64,000 nucleotides of DNA from Cellulomonas dongxiuzhuiae (GTDB lineage Bacteria > Actinomycetota > Actinomycetes > Actinomycetales > Cellulomonadaceae): positions 2,232,001-2,296,000 of the forward strand of contig NZ_CP076023.1 in NCBI RefSeq assembly GCF_018623035.1. The letters run 5' to 3'. This document shows, piece by piece, positions 8,463 to 19,716 of this stretch. The position numbers and the translations under genes were made by a program. Position 1 is the first letter of the stretch. Each line of letters begins with the position of its first letter. The notes under the pieces were generated by a model. That model saw only the letters and a list, made by a program, of their open reading frames with translations. It ran no database searches and was not told the DNA's origin.

Positions 8463-9938
8463 TCAGGGTCGCAGTGCCACCGTGCTGGCTGAGACGGGGG
8501 CAGGGAGCTCGGACGAGCCCGACAGGTAGGCGTCGACGGCAGCTGCTGCGGCGCGGCCCTCGGCGATGGCCCAGACCACGAGGGACTGCCCGCGGCCGGC
8601 GTCACCGGCGACGAACACGCCCGGCACGCTGGTGCTGAAGTCGTCGTCCCGGGCCACGGCGCCGCGACCCGTGAGCTCCACACCGAGCTGCTCGGTGAGG
8701 TCACCGGTCTCCGGGCCCGTGAAGCCCATCGCGATGAGGACCAGGTCAGCGGGGACGTCCTGCTCGGTGCCGGGCGTCGGCACGCGGCGGCCGTCCGGCA
8801 GGTACTCGGTGGTCGCGAGGCGCAGCGCACGCACGTGCCCGCCGTCGTCGCCCTGGTCACCGAGGAACGCGACGGTCGAGGCGAGGTAGGCGCGCTCACC
8901 ACCCTCCTCGTGCGACGACGAGACCTCGAACAGCACCGGGTCCGTCGGCCACGGCTGGGACTCGGGACGCTCCGTCGGCGGCCGCTTGCCGATGGCGAGC
9001 GTCGTCACCGAGGCCGCACCCTGGCGCAGGGCCGTGCCCAGGCAGTCGGAGCCCGTGTCGCCGCCGCCGATGATGACGACGTGCTTGCCCTCGGCCGTGA
9101 TCCTGTCGGGCACGTCCTTGCCGGCGACGACCGCGTTGGCCTGGTGCAGGTAGTCCATGGCGACGTGCACGCCGCCGAGCCCGAGCCCCGGCACCTTCAG
9201 CTCGCGCGGCACCGTGGCACCGGTGGCCAGGACGATCGCGTCGTAGCGGGCCTGCAGCTGCACCCACGTGACGTCCCGGCCGACCTCGACGCCCGGCCGG
9301 AAGCGCGTGCCCTCGGCGCGCATCTGCTCGAGACGGCGGTCGATGTGGATCTTCTCGAGCTTGAAGTCCGGCACGCCGTAGCGCAGCAGGCCACCGATCT
9401 CGTCGTCGCGCTCGTACACCGCGACGGTGTGGCCGGCACGCGTGAGCTGCTGCGCGGCCGCGAGGCCCGCGGGGCCCGAACCGACGACGGCGACCGTGTG
9501 ACCCGTCAGCCGCTGCGGCACCTGCGGCGTGACGAGCCCGCGCGCGAACGCCTCGTCGATGATCGAGACCTCGACGTTCTTGATGGTGACGGGCGGCTGG
9601 TTGATGCCCAGCACGCAGCTCGACTCGCACGGTGCCGGGCAGATCCGCCCCGTGAACTCGGGGAAGTTGTTGGTCGCGTGCAGCCGGTCGATGGCGTCGG
9701 CCCACTGCCCGCGCCACACGAGGTCGTTCCAGTCGGGGATGAGGTTGCCCAGGGGGCAGCCGTTGTGGCAGAACGGGATGCCGCAGTCCATGCAGCGGCC
9801 CGCCTGCTCCTTGAGGAACGGCTGGCCCTCCTCGAGGTGCGCGTGGACGTCCTTCCAGTCACGCAGCCGCACCTCGACCGGGCGGTTCGGGGGGAGCTCG
9901 CGCTCCCGCACCTTCAGAAAGCCGCGGGGGTCAGCCAC
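8463..9938 (-). CDS. gltD: Glutamate synthase (NADPH) small subunit
   Basis: The beta subunit feeds electrons from NADPH to the large subunit for glutamate formation from glutamine and 2-oxoglutarate. The 491 residues carry, in order, an N-terminal cysteine region for Fe-S clusters ([17 protein letters not shown], and a later [12 protein letters not shown]), an FAD-binding fold ([17 protein letters not shown]), and an NADPH-binding fold ([15 protein letters not shown]). ATG 9938 overlaps the gltB stop by 8 bases, so the two are translationally coupled with gltB first. Length and motif order are those of ordinary bacterial GltD. Confidence 0.97.
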   Translation of the reverse strand: MADPRGFLKVRERELPPNRPVEVRLRDWKDVHAHLEEGQPFLKEQAGRCMDCGIPFCHNGCPLGNLIPDWNDLVWRGQWADAIDRLHATNNFPEFTGRICPAPCESSCVLGINQPPVTIKNVEVSIIDEAFARGLVTPQVPQRLTGHTVAVVGSGPAGLAAAQQLTRAGHTVAVYERDDEIGGLLRYGVPDFKLEKIHIDRRLEQMRAEGTRFRPGVEVGRDVTWVQLQARYDAIVLATGATVPRELKVPGLGLGGVHVAMDYLHQANAVVAGKDVPDRITAEGKHVVIIGGGDTGSDCLGTALRQGAASVTTLAIGKRPPTERPESQPWPTDPVLFEVSSSHEEGGERAYLASTVAFLGDQGDDGGHVRALRLATTEYLPDGRRVPTPGTEQDVPADLVLIAMGFTGPETGDLTEQLGVELTGRGAVARDDDFSTSVPGVFVAGDAGRGQSLVVWAIAEGRAAAAAVDAYLSGSSELPAPVSASTVALRP

Positions 9939-12900
9939 GGGCCACCTCCAGGATCTGGTCCCACACGCCGGGCGCGCTCGGGTCGAGGCCGTCGGCCTCG
10001 GCCTGCGCGAGAGCGCTGCGGACGCGGGCGTACTCGGTGGGCAGCAGACGCGTGAAGCGTGCTCGCGTCGCGGCCGGGTCCTCCAGCAGCTGTGCCGCGA
10101 CGAGGGACCCGGTCTCCTCGGCGTACACCCGCAGCAGGCTCTCGACGTGCGTGAAGTCGTCGTCGTCCAGCGGGTCGAGGGCGAGCTCGCCCGTCCGGAC
10201 GGCGTCGACGTTGACCAGCTCGGGCGTCAGGTCGAGCACGTAGGTGGTGCCGCCGGACATGCCGGCTCCCAGGTTGCGGCCCGTGGGGCCCAGCACCATG
10301 ACGGTGCCACCTGTCATGTACTCGCACGCGTGGTCGCCCACGCCCTCGACGACCAGTGTGGCGCCGGAGTTGCGCACACCGAACCGCTCGCCGACGAGGC
10401 CGCGCAGCAAGATCTGCCCGCTCGTGGCGCCGTACCCGATGACGTTGCCGGCGATGACGTTGTGCTGGCTCGTCAGGGCGGAGCTGCGGTCGGGACGCAC
10501 GACGATCCGGCCGCCCGACAGGCCCTTGCCGACGTAGTCGTTGGCGTCACCGAACAGCCGCAGGGTGATGCCCTTCGGCAGGAAGGCGCCGAACGACTGC
10601 CCGGCCGAGCCGGTGAGCGTCACGTCGATCGTGTCGTCGGGGAGCCCGGCGCCGCCGTACCGCTTGGTCACGTGGTGGCCGAGCATGGTGCCGACCGTCC
10701 GGTTGACGTTGCGCACCGGCAGCGCGATGCGCACGGGCTCCGCACGCTCGAGGGCGTCCGCCGCCATGGCGATGAGCTGGTTGTCGAGCGCCCGCTCGAG
10801 GCCGTGCTCCTGCGACCGCGCGTGGGACAGGCCCGACCCGGGCTTCGGCCGGGGCACCGCGAGCACCGGCGTCAGGTCGAGCCCCTCGGCCTTCCAGTGG
10901 TCGACCGCGCGGCGCGTGTCGAGCATCTCGACGCGGCCCACGGCCTCCTTGATCGACCGGAACCCGAGAGCCGCGAGGTGCTCACGCACCTCCTGCGCGA
11001 TGAACTCGAAGAAGGTCACGACGAACTCGGGGCGGCCCGTGAACCGGGCCCGCAGCTCGGGGTTCTGCGTCGCGACACCGACGGGGCACGTGTCGAGGTG
11101 GCAGACACGCATCATCACGCAGCCCGAGACGACGAGGGGCGCGGTGGCGAAGCCGAACTCCTCGGCCCCCAGCAGCGCCCCGACCAGCACGTCGCGGCCG
11201 GTCTTGAGCTGCCCGTCGACCTGCACGACGACACGGTCGCGCAGGTCGTTGAGCACCAGGGTCTGCTGCGTCTCCGCCAGCCCGATCTCCCACGGGGTGC
11301 CGGCGTGCTTCAGCGACGTCAGCGGGCTCGCGCCCGTGCCACCGTCGTGACCGGAGATCAGGACGACGTCCGAGTGCGCCTTGGCCACACCCGCCGCGAC
11401 CGTGCCGACGCCGAACTCGCTGACCAGCTTGGTGTGGATGCGCGCCGACGGGTTGGCGTTCTTCGCGTCGTGGATGAGCTGCGCGAGGTCCTCGATCGAG
11501 TAGATGTCGTGGTGCGGCGGCGGCGAGATCAGTCCCACCCCCGGCGTCGAGTGCCGCGTCTTGGCGACCCACGGGTACACCTTGTGACCGGGCAGCTGAC
11601 CTCCCTCGCCCGGCTTGGCGCCCTGGGCGAGCTTGATCTGGATGTCGTCCGCGTTGGTGAGGTACTCGCTGGTGACGCCGAAGCGACCCGACGCGATCTG
11701 CTTGATCGCCGAACGCCGCCGCGGGTCGTGCAGGCGGTCCGGGTCCTCGCCGCCCTCGCCCGTGTTCGACTTCCCGCCCAGCTGGTTCATCGCGATCGCC
11801 AGCGTCTCGTGCGCCTCGGCGGAGATCGACCCGTAGGACATCGCGCCGGTGTTGAACCGCTTGACGATCTCGCTGACGGGCTCGACCTCGTCGATCGGCA
11901 CCGGCGGGCGCTCGCCCTCCTTGAACCGCAGCAGGCCGCGCAGCGTCATCAGGCGCTCGGCCTGCTCGTCGACGCGGGCGGTGTACTCACGGAACACGTC
12001 CATCTGGCGCGTCCGCGTGGAGTGCTGCAGACGGAAGACCGTCTCGGGGTCGAACAGGTGCTCCTCGCCGCCCCGGCGCCACTGGTACTCGCCGCCGACC
12101 GCGAGGCGCTGGTGCGCCTGGCGGTTGCCGCTGGCGGGGTAGGCGTCGGCGTGCCGCGCGGCGACCTCGGCCGCGATGACGTCGAGCCCGATGCCGCCGA
12201 GGCGGCTCGTCGTCCCGGTGAAGTACCGGTCGACCAGCGCGTGCGACAGGCCGATCGCCTCGAACACCTGCGCACCCCGGTACGACGCGATCGTCGAGAT
12301 GCCCATCTTGGACATGACCTTCAGGACGCCCTTGCCGAGCGCCTTGATGAGGTTCGCGACGGCCGTCTCCGGCGTGACGCCCGGCAGGTAGCCGCTGCGC
12401 GCCTGGTCCTCGACCGTCTCCATCGCGAGGTACGGGTTGACCGCCGCCGCGCCGTAGCCCACGAGGAGCGCCACGTGGTGGACCTCCCGCACGTCACCCG
12501 CCTCGACGACGAGCGAGATCTGCGTGCGGGTGTGACGCCGCAGCGTGTGGTGGTGCACGGCCGAGAGCAGGAGCAGCGACGGGATCGGTGCGAGGTCCGC
12601 GTCGGAGTTGCGGTCCGACAGCACGAGGAAGCTCACGCCGTCGGCGACCGCACGGTCGACCTCGGCGAAGATCTCCTCGAGGCGCCGCTCGAGCGCCGCC
12701 CCTCCCCCGTCGACCTTGTACAGCCCGCGGATCGTGATGGCGCGGAAGCCCAGGGACGGCTCCTTGACGACGTGCACGACCTTGGCGAGCTGGTCGTTGT
12801 CGATGACCGGAAACGGCAGCATGATCTTGCGCGCGTGCTCGGGCCCGTCGACGAGCAGGTTCGGCTCGGGGCCGATCGCGCCGCCGATGGAGGTGACCAG

Positions 12901-14496
12901 CTCCTCGCGGATCGCGTCCAGCGGCGGGTTGGTGACCTGCGCGAACATCTGCGTGAAGTAGTCGAACAGCAGCCGGGGACGCTTCGAGAGCACGGCGACG
13001 GGCGTGTCCGACCCCATCGCCCCGAGCGGCTCGGCGCCCGCGGCGGCCATCGGCGCCAGGAGGATCTTCAGCTCCTCCTCGGTGTACCCGAACGCGCGCT
13101 GCCGGCGTCGGACGGAGGCGGCCGAGTGGGCCACGTGCTCGCGCTCGGGCAGCTGCGAAAGGTGGACGGCGTTGTCCTGGACCCACTGCGCGTACGGGCG
13201 CTGGGCGGCGAGCTGGGCCATGACCTCGACGTCGGCCACGATCCGGCCCTGGCCGGTGTCGACGAGGAAGAACAGGCCCGGCTCCAGGCGGCCCTTGGCG
13301 ACGATCGAGGCGGGGTCGATGTCGAGCACGCCCGCCTCGGACGCGCAGACCACGAGACCGTCCTCGGTCACCCAGTAGCGGCCGGGCCGCAGACCGTTGC
13401 GGTCCTGCACGGCACCGATGAGGGTGCCGTCGGTGAACGTCATGGCCGCGGGACCGTCCCAGGGCTCCATGAGGGTCGAGTGGTACTCGAAGAACGCACG
13501 CGTGGACGGGTCCATCTGCGCGTGCTTCTCCCACGGCTCCGGGATCATCATCATCACGGAGTGCGGCAGGGAGCGTCCCGACAGGTGCAGCAGCTCCAGG
13601 ACCTCGTCGAAGCTGCCGGAGTCGGAGCCGCCGGGGGTGCAGACGGGCAGGAGCGGCCCGAGGTCGCCCAGGAGCTCGGACGAGAGCATGCCCTCACGGG
13701 CCGCCATCCAGTTGCGGTTGCCGCGCACGGTGTTGATCTCACCGTTGTGGGCGACCATCCGGAACGGCTGGGCCAGGGGCCAGGACGGGAACGTGTTGGT
13801 GGAGAAACGCGAGTGCACGAGCGCGATCTCGGTCGCGTAGCGCGGGTCGGACAGGTCCGCGAAGAACGGCTCGAGCTGCCCGGTCGTCAGCATGCCCTTG
13901 TAGGTGATCGTGCGCGCCGACAACGACGCGAAGTACACGCCGTGCTCGCGCTCCGCGCGCTTGCGCAGTCGGTACGCGCGTCGGTCGAGGGCGATGCCGG
14001 ACAGCTCGCGCGACGGGTCGGCCACGACCAGCTGGCGGAACACGGGCATCGAGGCCCGGGCGGTGGGGCCGACCAGGTCCGCCGTCACGACCACCTCGCG
14101 CCAGGCGAGGACCTCGAGCTTCTCCTCCGCAGCGACGGCCTCGACCGCCGCGACCACGTGCGCCCGCTCGGCGTCGTCCACGGGCAGGAAGGCCATGCCG
14201 ATGGCGTAGTAGCCGGCGGCCGGCAGCTCGGCGTCCACCACGTCGCGCAGGAAGGCGTCGGGGATCTGCGTGAGGATGCCGGCGCCGTCACCGCTGTCCT
14301 CCTCCGCACCGACCGCACCGCGGTGGTCGAGGTTGAGCAGCGCGGTCAGCCCGGCGTCGACGATGTCGCGCCCGGGGGTGCCGCGCAGCGTCGCGACGAA
14401 CGCGAACCCGCAGGCGTCGTGCTCGGCCGCCGGGTCGTAGAGGGCATGCCGGGCAGGCGCCACGGCTGGGCCAGGGCTCACGGGCGACGTCGACAT
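9931..14496 (-). CDS. gltB: Glutamate synthase large subunit
   Basis: The alpha subunit makes glutamate from glutamine and 2-oxoglutarate, channelling ammonia between two sites. At 1521 residues it has the full four-domain architecture. The class II glutamine amidotransferase domain begins at Cys29 in HDACGFAF after a short propeptide that should be removed. The central domain, the FMN-binding TIM-barrel with [12 protein letters not shown] and the cysteine cluster [13 protein letters not shown] for the 3Fe-4S centre, and the C-terminal beta-helix domain follow. The start was set at ATG 14496, with GAGGA about 8 nt upstream and the Cys in the expected place; the frame is open for about 50 more codons upstream but those do not resemble GltB. 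It heads the gltB-gltD operon. Confidence 0.97.
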   Translation of the reverse strand: MSTSPVSPGPAVAPARHALYDPAAEHDACGFAFVATLRGTPGRDIVDAGLTALLNLDHRGAVGAEEDSGDGAGILTQIPDAFLRDVVDAELPAAGYYAIGMAFLPVDDAERAHVVAAVEAVAAEEKLEVLAWREVVVTADLVGPTARASMPVFRQLVVADPSRELSGIALDRRAYRLRKRAEREHGVYFASLSARTITYKGMLTTGQLEPFFADLSDPRYATEIALVHSRFSTNTFPSWPLAQPFRMVAHNGEINTVRGNRNWMAAREGMLSSELLGDLGPLLPVCTPGGSDSGSFDEVLELLHLSGRSLPHSVMMMIPEPWEKHAQMDPSTRAFFEYHSTLMEPWDGPAAMTFTDGTLIGAVQDRNGLRPGRYWVTEDGLVVCASEAGVLDIDPASIVAKGRLEPGLFFLVDTGQGRIVADVEVMAQLAAQRPYAQWVQDNAVHLSQLPEREHVAHSAASVRRRQRAFGYTEEELKILLAPMAAAGAEPLGAMGSDTPVAVLSKRPRLLFDYFTQMFAQVTNPPLDAIREELVTSIGGAIGPEPNLLVDGPEHARKIMLPFPVIDNDQLAKVVHVVKEPSLGFRAITIRGLYKVDGGGAALERRLEEIFAEVDRAVADGVSFLVLSDRNSDADLAPIPSLLLLSAVHHHTLRRHTRTQISLVVEAGDVREVHHVALLVGYGAAAVNPYLAMETVEDQARSGYLPGVTPETAVANLIKALGKGVLKVMSKMGISTIASYRGAQVFEAIGLSHALVDRYFTGTTSRLGGIGLDVIAAEVAARHADAYPASGNRQAHQRLAVGGEYQWRRGGEEHLFDPETVFRLQHSTRTRQMDVFREYTARVDEQAERLMTLRGLLRFKEGERPPVPIDEVEPVSEIVKRFNTGAMSYGSISAEAHETLAIAMNQLGGKSNTGEGGEDPDRLHDPRRRSAIKQIASGRFGVTSEYLTNADDIQIKLAQGAKPGEGGQLPGHKVYPWVAKTRHSTPGVGLISPPPHHDIYSIEDLAQLIHDAKNANPSARIHTKLVSEFGVGTVAAGVAKAHSDVVLISGHDGGTGASPLTSLKHAGTPWEIGLAETQQTLVLNDLRDRVVVQVDGQLKTGRDVLVGALLGAEEFGFATAPLVVSGCVMMRVCHLDTCPVGVATQNPELRARFTGRPEFVVTFFEFIAQEVREHLAALGFRSIKEAVGRVEMLDTRRAVDHWKAEGLDLTPVLAVPRPKPGSGLSHARSQEHGLERALDNQLIAMAADALERAEPVRIALPVRNVNRTVGTMLGHHVTKRYGGAGLPDDTIDVTLTGSAGQSFGAFLPKGITLRLFGDANDYVGKGLSGGRIVVRPDRSSALTSQHNVIAGNVIGYGATSGQILLRGLVGERFGVRNSGATLVVEGVGDHACEYMTGGTVMVLGPTGRNLGAGMSGGTTYVLDLTPELVNVDAVRTGELALDPLDDDDFTHVESLLRVYAEETGSLVAAQLLEDPAATRARFTRLLPTEYARVRSALAQAEADGLDPSAPGVWDQILEVARG

Positions 14497-14615
14497 CAGC
14501 ACCGTCCTCACAGTCCCCGGGAGGCCAGGGCGTCGAACGAACAAAGGGGGTACCGGGACGTCGTCGGCCCGAGGTGTGAGGCGACGATACCGCCCGCGCG
14601 ACGGTCGCGATGACC

Positions 14616-14641
14616 GCGTCGGACGGCACAACGTCCGACGC
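14616..14641 (-). terminator. Hairpin after lgt (end of the trp-lgt transcript)
   Basis: GCGTCGGAC (14616-14624) and GTCCGACGC (14633-14641) form a perfect 9-bp stem with an 8-nt loop, starting 9 nt beyond the lgt stop codon. No U-tract follows. It is the likely end of the trpC-trpB-trpA-lgt message. Confidence 0.55.
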
Positions 14642-14649
14642 ACGCGGTG

Positions 14650-15528
14650 TCACCGGATGCGGTCGGGGGTGTTCGCCTCGTCGTCCTGCGTGGTGTGGGG
14701 TGTGAGCAGGACGGTCGTGTCACGTCCAGGGTGCTGACGTCCGACCACCACGAACGCTACCAGCGCGGCCAGGCCGACCACGATCGACGTCCAGACGTTG
14801 AGTCGCAGGCCGAGCACCGTCTCGGCGGGGTCGATCCGCAGCAGCTCGATCCACAGCCGGCCCGACGTGTAGAGCACGACGTACAGCCAGAAGAGCCGCC
14901 CGTGGCCCAGCTGCAGGCGTCGGTCCAGGTAGATCAGGAGCGCCGCCGCCGCGAAGTTCCACGCCAGCTCGTACAGGAACGTCGGGTGGAACAGCGTGCC
15001 GGGGTCGTAGCCCGCCGGCAGGTGCACGTCGTCGATGCGCAGACCCCACGGCAGCGTCGTCGGCCCGCCGAAGAGCTCCTGGTTGAACCAGTTGCCCAGC
15101 CGTCCGACGCCCTGCGCGACCAGCAGGCCCGGCGCCAGGGCGTCGGCGAAGACCCCCAGCCGCACACCGTGACGACGGCAGCCGATCCACGCGCCGACCG
15201 CACCGAGCGCGACGGCGCCCCAGATGCCCAGCCCGCCCTCCCAGATCGCGAACGCCTTCCACGGGTCCCCGTGTGGCCCGAAGTACGCGTCCGGCGAGCT
15301 GACCACGTGGTAGATCCGCCCACCGACGATCCCGAACGGGATCGCCCAGTACGCGATGTCGAGCACCGTCTCGGGATCCCCCCCGCGGTCCTTCCAGCGT
15401 CGCTGCGTCATGACGGTGGCGACGACGATCCCGAGCAGGATCGCGATCGCGTAGGCACGCAGCGGGAAGGGGCCCAGGTACCAGACGCCCTGCGACGGGC
15501 TCGGGATCGCGAAGGGCGCCGGCATCAT
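14650..15528 (-). CDS. lgt: Prolipoprotein diacylglyceryl transferase
   Basis: Lgt transfers diacylglycerol from phosphatidylglycerol to the lipobox cysteine of prolipoproteins in the cytoplasmic membrane. The 292-residue product has about seven hydrophobic segments and the signature GRLGNWFNQELFGGPT, with the conserved FGxVGGRIYHV-like region (FGIVGGRIYHVVSS) and HPTFLYE. The first ATG (15528) overlaps the trpA stop as ATGA, so translation is coupled to trpA. A second in-frame ATG follows at once. The C-terminal tail is hydrophilic and variable. Linkage of lgt to trpA is common in actinobacteria. Its clients in this window include the FKBP and DUF6318 lipoproteins. Confidence 0.96.
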   Translation of the reverse strand: MMPAPFAIPSPSQGVWYLGPFPLRAYAIAILLGIVVATVMTQRRWKDRGGDPETVLDIAYWAIPFGIVGGRIYHVVSSPDAYFGPHGDPWKAFAIWEGGLGIWGAVALGAVGAWIGCRRHGVRLGVFADALAPGLLVAQGVGRLGNWFNQELFGGPTTLPWGLRIDDVHLPAGYDPGTLFHPTFLYELAWNFAAAALLIYLDRRLQLGHGRLFWLYVVLYTSGRLWIELLRIDPAETVLGLRLNVWTSIVVGLAALVAFVVVGRQHPGRDTTVLLTPHTTQDDEANTPDRIR

Positions 15529-16361
15529 CGCGGCGTCCGCACCGCCGAGCGCACGCCGGCGGCCAGACCGCGCACGACGCCCGCCAGCGCGTCGAGACCG
15601 GTGGCCTCGTCGGGCGCCTCCAGGAGCGGGCGCACGAGCGCGGACCCGACGATCACGCCGTCCGCGTACCCCGCGACCTGAGCCGCCTGCTCGGGACGGG
15701 ACACGCCCAGGCCCACGCACACCCGGGACGCACCGGCGGCCCGCGTGTCGGCGACGAGCTGCTCGGCCCGTTCGCCGACCGTGGCGCGCTCCCCCGTGAC
15801 GCCCATCGTCGACGCCGCGTACACGAAGCCGCGGCTCGCGGCGACGGTCGAGGCGAGCCGCTCGGGCGTCGAGCTCGGCGCGACCAGGAAGACCCGGTCC
15901 AGCCCGTGCGCGTCGGCCGCCGCGAGCCACTCGCCGCCCTCGTCCGGGATGAGGTCGGGCGTGATGAGGCCCGCACCGCCCGCGGCCGCGAGGTCCCGCG
16001 CGAACGCGTCGACGCCGTAGCGCAGCACGAGGTTCCAGTAGGTCATGACGAGGACGGGCGCACCCGCGTCGGCGACCTGCTCCGCGACCAGCAGCGTGTC
16101 GCGCACCCGGGTGCCGTGGGCGAGCGCGTGGTTCGCTGCGGCCTGGATCACCGGTCCGTCCATGACGGGGTCGGTGTAGGGCACGCCGAGCTCGACGATG
16201 TCGACGCCCGCCTCGACCATGGTCCGCACGGCGCGCGCCGAGCCGGGCACGGACGGGAAGCCGACCGGCAGGTAGCCGATGAGCGCGGCGCGGGGCTCGG
16301 GCCCGGAGGCCAGCGTGTCGAGCTTCTCCCCCGTCGCGGACCTCACGTCCGTCACGCTCAC
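15525..16361 (-). CDS. trpA: Tryptophan synthase alpha subunit
   Basis: TrpA cleaves indole-3-glycerol phosphate to indole and glyceraldehyde-3-phosphate and passes indole to TrpB. The 278-residue TIM barrel has the catalytic Glu in [18 protein letters not shown] and the Asp region before [22 protein letters not shown] and [10 protein letters not shown] supply the phosphate-binding strands. The start is GTG 16361, overlapping the trpB stop (GTGA); a longer frame exists but runs through trpB in another frame. The stop overlaps the lgt start. Order trpC-trpB-trpA-lgt on one strand implies one transcript. Confidence 0.96.
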   Translation of the reverse strand: MSVTDVRSATGEKLDTLASGPEPRAALIGYLPVGFPSVPGSARAVRTMVEAGVDIVELGVPYTDPVMDGPVIQAAANHALAHGTRVRDTLLVAEQVADAGAPVLVMTYWNLVLRYGVDAFARDLAAAGGAGLITPDLIPDEGGEWLAAADAHGLDRVFLVAPSSTPERLASTVAASRGFVYAASTMGVTGERATVGERAEQLVADTRAAGASRVCVGLGVSRPEQAAQVAGYADGVIVGSALVRPLLEAPDEATGLDALAGVVRGLAAGVRSAVRTPR

Positions 16362-17677
16362 AGCTGCTCCCCCTCGTCGGCCTTCAGCACGGGCTCGGGC
16401 TCGATCAGGCCGAACCACGCGGCCGCCGTCGCCACGTCCTTGTCGCCGCGTCCGGACAGGTTGACCAGGATGACGGGAGCCCGCCCGTCCTGCGCCCACG
16501 TCGCGGCCTCCTGGCCGAGCTGGATCGCGCCGGCGAGCGCGTGCGCGGACTCGATGGCCGGGATGATGCCCTCGGTGCGGCACAGCAGGCGGAACGCCTC
16601 CATCGCCTCGTCGTCGGTGACGGGCCGGTACTGCGCGCGGCCCGTGTCGTGCAGCCAGGCGTGCTCGGGACCGACGCTCGGGTAGTCCAGGCCGGCCGAC
16701 ACCGAGTGGCTCGGCAGCGTCTGCCCGTCCTCGTCCTGCAGCAGGTAGCTCCGCGCACCGTGCAGCACGCCGGGCGCGCCGCCCGAGAAGCGCGCGGAGT
16801 GACGGCCGGACGCGATGCCCTCGCCACCCGCCTCGAACCCGAAGAGCCGGACCTGCGGGTCGTCGAGGAAGGCGTTGAAGATGCCCATCGCGTTGGACCC
16901 GCCGCCGACGCACGCCACGACCGCGTCGGGCAGCGCGCCGGTCTCGACGAGGATCTGCGCCCGCGCCTCGTCGCCGATGATCTTGTGGAAGTCGCGCACC
17001 ATCTCCGGGAACGGGTGCGGGCCGGTCACCGTGCCGAGCATGTAGTGCGTCGACTCGACGTTGGCGACCCAGTCCCGCAGCGCCTCGTTGATGGCGTCCT
17101 TGAGCGTGCGCGAGCCGATGGTCACCGGCACGACCGTGGCGCCGAGCAGCTCCATGCGGGCGACGTTCAGCGCCTGGCGCTGGGTGTCCTCCTCGCCCAT
17201 GTACACCGTGCACTCGAGGTCGAGCAGCGCCGCGGCGGTCGCGGTCGCGACACCGTGCTGCCCCGCACCCGTCTCCGCGATCACCCGCCGCTTGCCCATG
17301 CGCTTGACCAGCAGTGCCTGTCCCAGCACGTTGTTGATCTTGTGCGACCCCGTGTGGTTGAGGTCCTCGCGCTTGAGGAACACGCGCACACCGTCACCCA
17401 CGTGCCGGGCGAACCGGGGCACCTCGGTGAGGGGGCTCGGCCGGCCGGTGTAGGTGCGGTGCAGGCGCTCGAGCTCGTCGGAGAACGCGGGGTCGGCCAG
17501 GGCCTTGCGATAGTGCGCCTCGAGCTCGTCGAGCGCGGCGATGAGCGCCTCGGGGACGAAGCGGCCGCCGAAGTCACCGAAGTACGGCCCCTCGTGGCTC
17601 CCGAGCGGCCCGCCGCCGAGCAGGACGTCCCGCATGCTCCGCGTGACCTGGCCGCGCCCGGTCTCCCGTGCGCTCAC
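16358..17677 (-). CDS. trpB: Tryptophan synthase beta subunit
   Basis: TrpB condenses indole with serine to give tryptophan using pyridoxal phosphate, within the alpha2-beta2 complex. The 439-residue length is at the long end because of an N-terminal extension before [16 protein letters not shown]. The PLP lysine lies in [14 protein letters not shown], with the phosphate loop GGGSNAMG and [13 protein letters not shown] nearby. GTG 17677 overlaps the trpC stop (GTGA), which sets the start, although an internal Met (MRDVLLGGG) is closer to the typical N-terminus. Confidence 0.97.
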   Translation of the reverse strand: MSARETGRGQVTRSMRDVLLGGGPLGSHEGPYFGDFGGRFVPEALIAALDELEAHYRKALADPAFSDELERLHRTYTGRPSPLTEVPRFARHVGDGVRVFLKREDLNHTGSHKINNVLGQALLVKRMGKRRVIAETGAGQHGVATATAAALLDLECTVYMGEEDTQRQALNVARMELLGATVVPVTIGSRTLKDAINEALRDWVANVESTHYMLGTVTGPHPFPEMVRDFHKIIGDEARAQILVETGALPDAVVACVGGGSNAMGIFNAFLDDPQVRLFGFEAGGEGIASGRHSARFSGGAPGVLHGARSYLLQDEDGQTLPSHSVSAGLDYPSVGPEHAWLHDTGRAQYRPVTDDEAMEAFRLLCRTEGIIPAIESAHALAGAIQLGQEAATWAQDGRAPVILVNLSGRGDKDVATAAAWFGLIEPEPVLKADEGEQL

Positions 17678-18486
17678 TGCCGCACCGCCCGCAGCGAGGG
17701 GTGCGCTCCGGCGGCCACGAGGTCGGCGACCGACTGCCGCGGGGCGTCGTCCGTGACGAGGGCCTCGCCGACCAGGACGGTGTCCGCCCCGGCGCGCGCG
17801 TAGTCCATGACGTCGTGCGGTCCGCGGACACCCGACTCGGCGACCTTGACGACGTCCGAGGGGATCGCGGGTGCGACGCGCGAGAACGTGGTCCGGTCGA
17901 CCTCGAGCGAGCGCAGGTCACGCGCGTTGACGCCGATGACGCGCGCCCCTGCGTCGACGGCGCGGGCCACCTCCTCGGTGTCGTGGACCTCGACGAGCGC
18001 GGTCATCCCCAGGGAGTGCACGCGCTCGACGAGGGACTCGAGGACGGTCTGCTCGAGCGCCGCCACGATGAGCAGGACCAGGTCGGCGCCGTGCGCGCGC
18101 GCCTCCCACACCTGGTAGGGCGAGACCACGAAGTCCTTGCGCAGCACAGGCACGTCGACCCGGGCCCGGACCGCGTCCAGGTCGTCCAGCGAGCCGTTGA
18201 ACCGCCGCTGCTCGGTCAGCACCGAGATGGCCACCGCACCACCCTTCTCGTACTCGGCAGCCAGGGCCGCCGGGTCCGAGATCGAGGCGAGCGCGCCCTT
18301 GCTCGGGCTGGAGCGCTTCACCTCCGCGATCACGGTCACGGCGTCCGCCACCTTGAGCCGTGCCACGCACTGCAGCGCCGACTCCCGGCGCGCGGCGCGC
18401 TCCTTGAGCACCCCGAGAGGCGTCGCTGCCTCCCGCGCGGCAAGGTCTTCCCTGACCCCCGCGACGATGTCGTCCAGCACGGTCAT
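17674..18486 (-). CDS. trpC: Indole-3-glycerol phosphate synthase
   Basis: TrpC closes the indole ring in the fourth pathway step, supplying the substrate of TrpA. The 270-residue barrel has [13 protein letters not shown] with the catalytic Lys, [15 protein letters not shown], and [18 protein letters not shown] 18486 ([11 protein letters not shown]) gives the usual length; a GTG 12 codons upstream is also in frame but its GGGAGG is too close to the codon. It is a monofunctional enzyme, with no fused TrpF. The stop overlaps trpB. Confidence 0.96.
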   Translation of the reverse strand: MTVLDDIVAGVREDLAAREAATPLGVLKERAARRESALQCVARLKVADAVTVIAEVKRSSPSKGALASISDPAALAAEYEKGGAVAISVLTEQRRFNGSLDDLDAVRARVDVPVLRKDFVVSPYQVWEARAHGADLVLLIVAALEQTVLESLVERVHSLGMTALVEVHDTEEVARAVDAGARVIGVNARDLRSLEVDRTTFSRVAPAIPSDVVKVAESGVRGPHDVMDYARAGADTVLVGEALVTDDAPRQSVADLVAAGAHPSLRAVRQ

Positions 18487-18683
18487 CGACGGATCATCCC
18501 CTCTGGCCGGTTCGTACGGCACACCTCCCGCTCACTGCCCGGGGACGTCGCCGACGAGCCATGGTAGACGCGCCGCACGCCGCGTCCGTCCACCCTCCCG
18601 AGGCGTGGACCGCGACCACCGGCCCGCGGCGTCACCTGCGTCGTGGTCCGGCTCCTGGTCCACGGGTGGTCCGGCGGCGGGAC

Positions 18684-19211
18684 CTAGCCTCCCGTGCCGA
18701 AGAACGGGACGGCGATCCCCATGAGGACCAGCGGCAGGATCGTCAGGAACGCCACGGCGAGCAGGGCCAGCACGCCCAGACCCGTTGCGACCCACCCGAG
18801 CACGATGCCCGCGGTCGCCATCCCGTCGTTGTCCGCCTCACCGGCCGCGACGGCGCGACGGGCGTTGTTGCCCACGATCACGGCGGGCACGCCGGTGAGG
18901 AAGAGGCACCCCATGATGCCCAGCAGGCCGAGGACGAGCGACCAGACGGCGAGGTCGTTGCGCGGCAGGTACCGCCCGGGCGCCCCGGGGACGGGGTAGG
19001 GGTAGCCCTGCGGCAGGGGGGCACCGGGCGGCGGTGCGTCGAACGGCGTCGGCGCGGCTGGCGGCGCGGCCGGCGGTGCGGGGGGCCCGGGCGGCGGAGT
19101 GGCGGGACCGGGCGGCGTGGACGAGGCCGCGGGGGTCCCCGCCGGGTGCCGCGCGTAGGCCCCCTCCTGGCCGTAGACGGGTCCCTGCTGCGGTTCGGGA
19201 GATGGGCTCAT
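18684..19211 (-). CDS. DUF4190-type membrane protein with proline-rich N-terminus
   Basis: The 175-residue product has about 85 N-terminal residues dominated by Pro, Ala and Gly, then a C-terminal region starting NDLAVWSLVLGLLGIMGC with two or three membrane helices. It contains GNNARRAVAAGEADNDGMATA, the Gly-rich cytosolic turn typical of DUF4190-like actinobacterial proteins. ATG 19211 has AGGAGG at good spacing. It is a paralogue of the protein at 19713-20393 and lies between trpE and trpC. No biochemical function is known to me; such proteins often occur beside trp genes in Micrococcales. Confidence 0.8.
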   Translation of the reverse strand: MSPSPEPQQGPVYGQEGAYARHPAGTPAASSTPPGPATPPPGPPAPPAAPPAAPTPFDAPPPGAPLPQGYPYPVPGAPGRYLPRNDLAVWSLVLGLLGIMGCLFLTGVPAVIVGNNARRAVAAGEADNDGMATAGIVLGWVATGLGVLALLAVAFLTILPLVLMGIAVPFFGTGG

Positions 19212-19257
19212 CGGTGCCTCCTGGCGGTTCGGTTCGAAGGGCGCGTCGCGCCCGGGG

Positions 19258-19716
19258 TCAGGGCAGCGGCGCGGGACCGAGGTACGGCGCGAGCGCGGGG
19301 ACGTTGCGCAGCACCCCGAACGCGACGACCGCGACGAGCAGGGCCCACGGCACCCACGACGGCACGGTGACGGGCGGTCCGCCACGCAGCCGCCGCACGG
19401 CCCAGGTGCCCCAGAGGAGGACGAGCAGCGGGGCGATCAGCGTCCACAGGGGGTTGGCCGACCAGGCGCCCGCCAGGTCACCGGTCAGGAGGTCGTGGGT
19501 CGCGCGCAGGCCACCGCACCCCGGGCAGGACACCCCCAGGAAGAGCAGCGAGGGGCAGTACCCGTAGCTCAAGGGCGCGTAGGGCGTGCGCGCGACGAGC
19601 AGGGCCGCACCCGCCACGGCCGCGCCCCCGACCGCGAACGGCACCGCCCCCCGTCGCCACGCGGGCGACGGAGGTGCGGTGCCGGTGCTCACCGGGGCTC
19701 CCGGTGCGGGGATCAC
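19258..19716 (-). CDS. DUF2752-family membrane protein
   Basis: About 152 residues with three hydrophobic segments and the hallmark CPGCGGLRATHDLLTGD, preceded by a further Cys in YGYCPSLL. This Cys/Gly-rich motif at the membrane edge defines DUF2752; its role is unknown and metal or thiol chemistry is only a guess. GTG 19716 overlaps the upstream stop (GTGA) and sets the start; GTG 19692 with GGGAGC upstream is an alternative. It is part of the cluster of small membrane proteins within the trp locus. Confidence 0.82.
   Translation of the reverse strand: MIPAPGAPVSTGTAPPSPAWRRGAVPFAVGGAAVAGAALLVARTPYAPLSYGYCPSLLFLGVSCPGCGGLRATHDLLTGDLAGAWSANPLWTLIAPLLVLLWGTWAVRRLRGGPPVTVPSWVPWALLVAVVAFGVLRNVPALAPYLGPAPLP

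Noticed and set aside
9529..14613. A 1694-codon plus-strand open frame opposite gltB/gltD
   Set aside because: It is the antisense shadow of gltB; the translation is Arg/Asp/Val/Gly-rich with no motifs, as expected from GC-rich codon bias.
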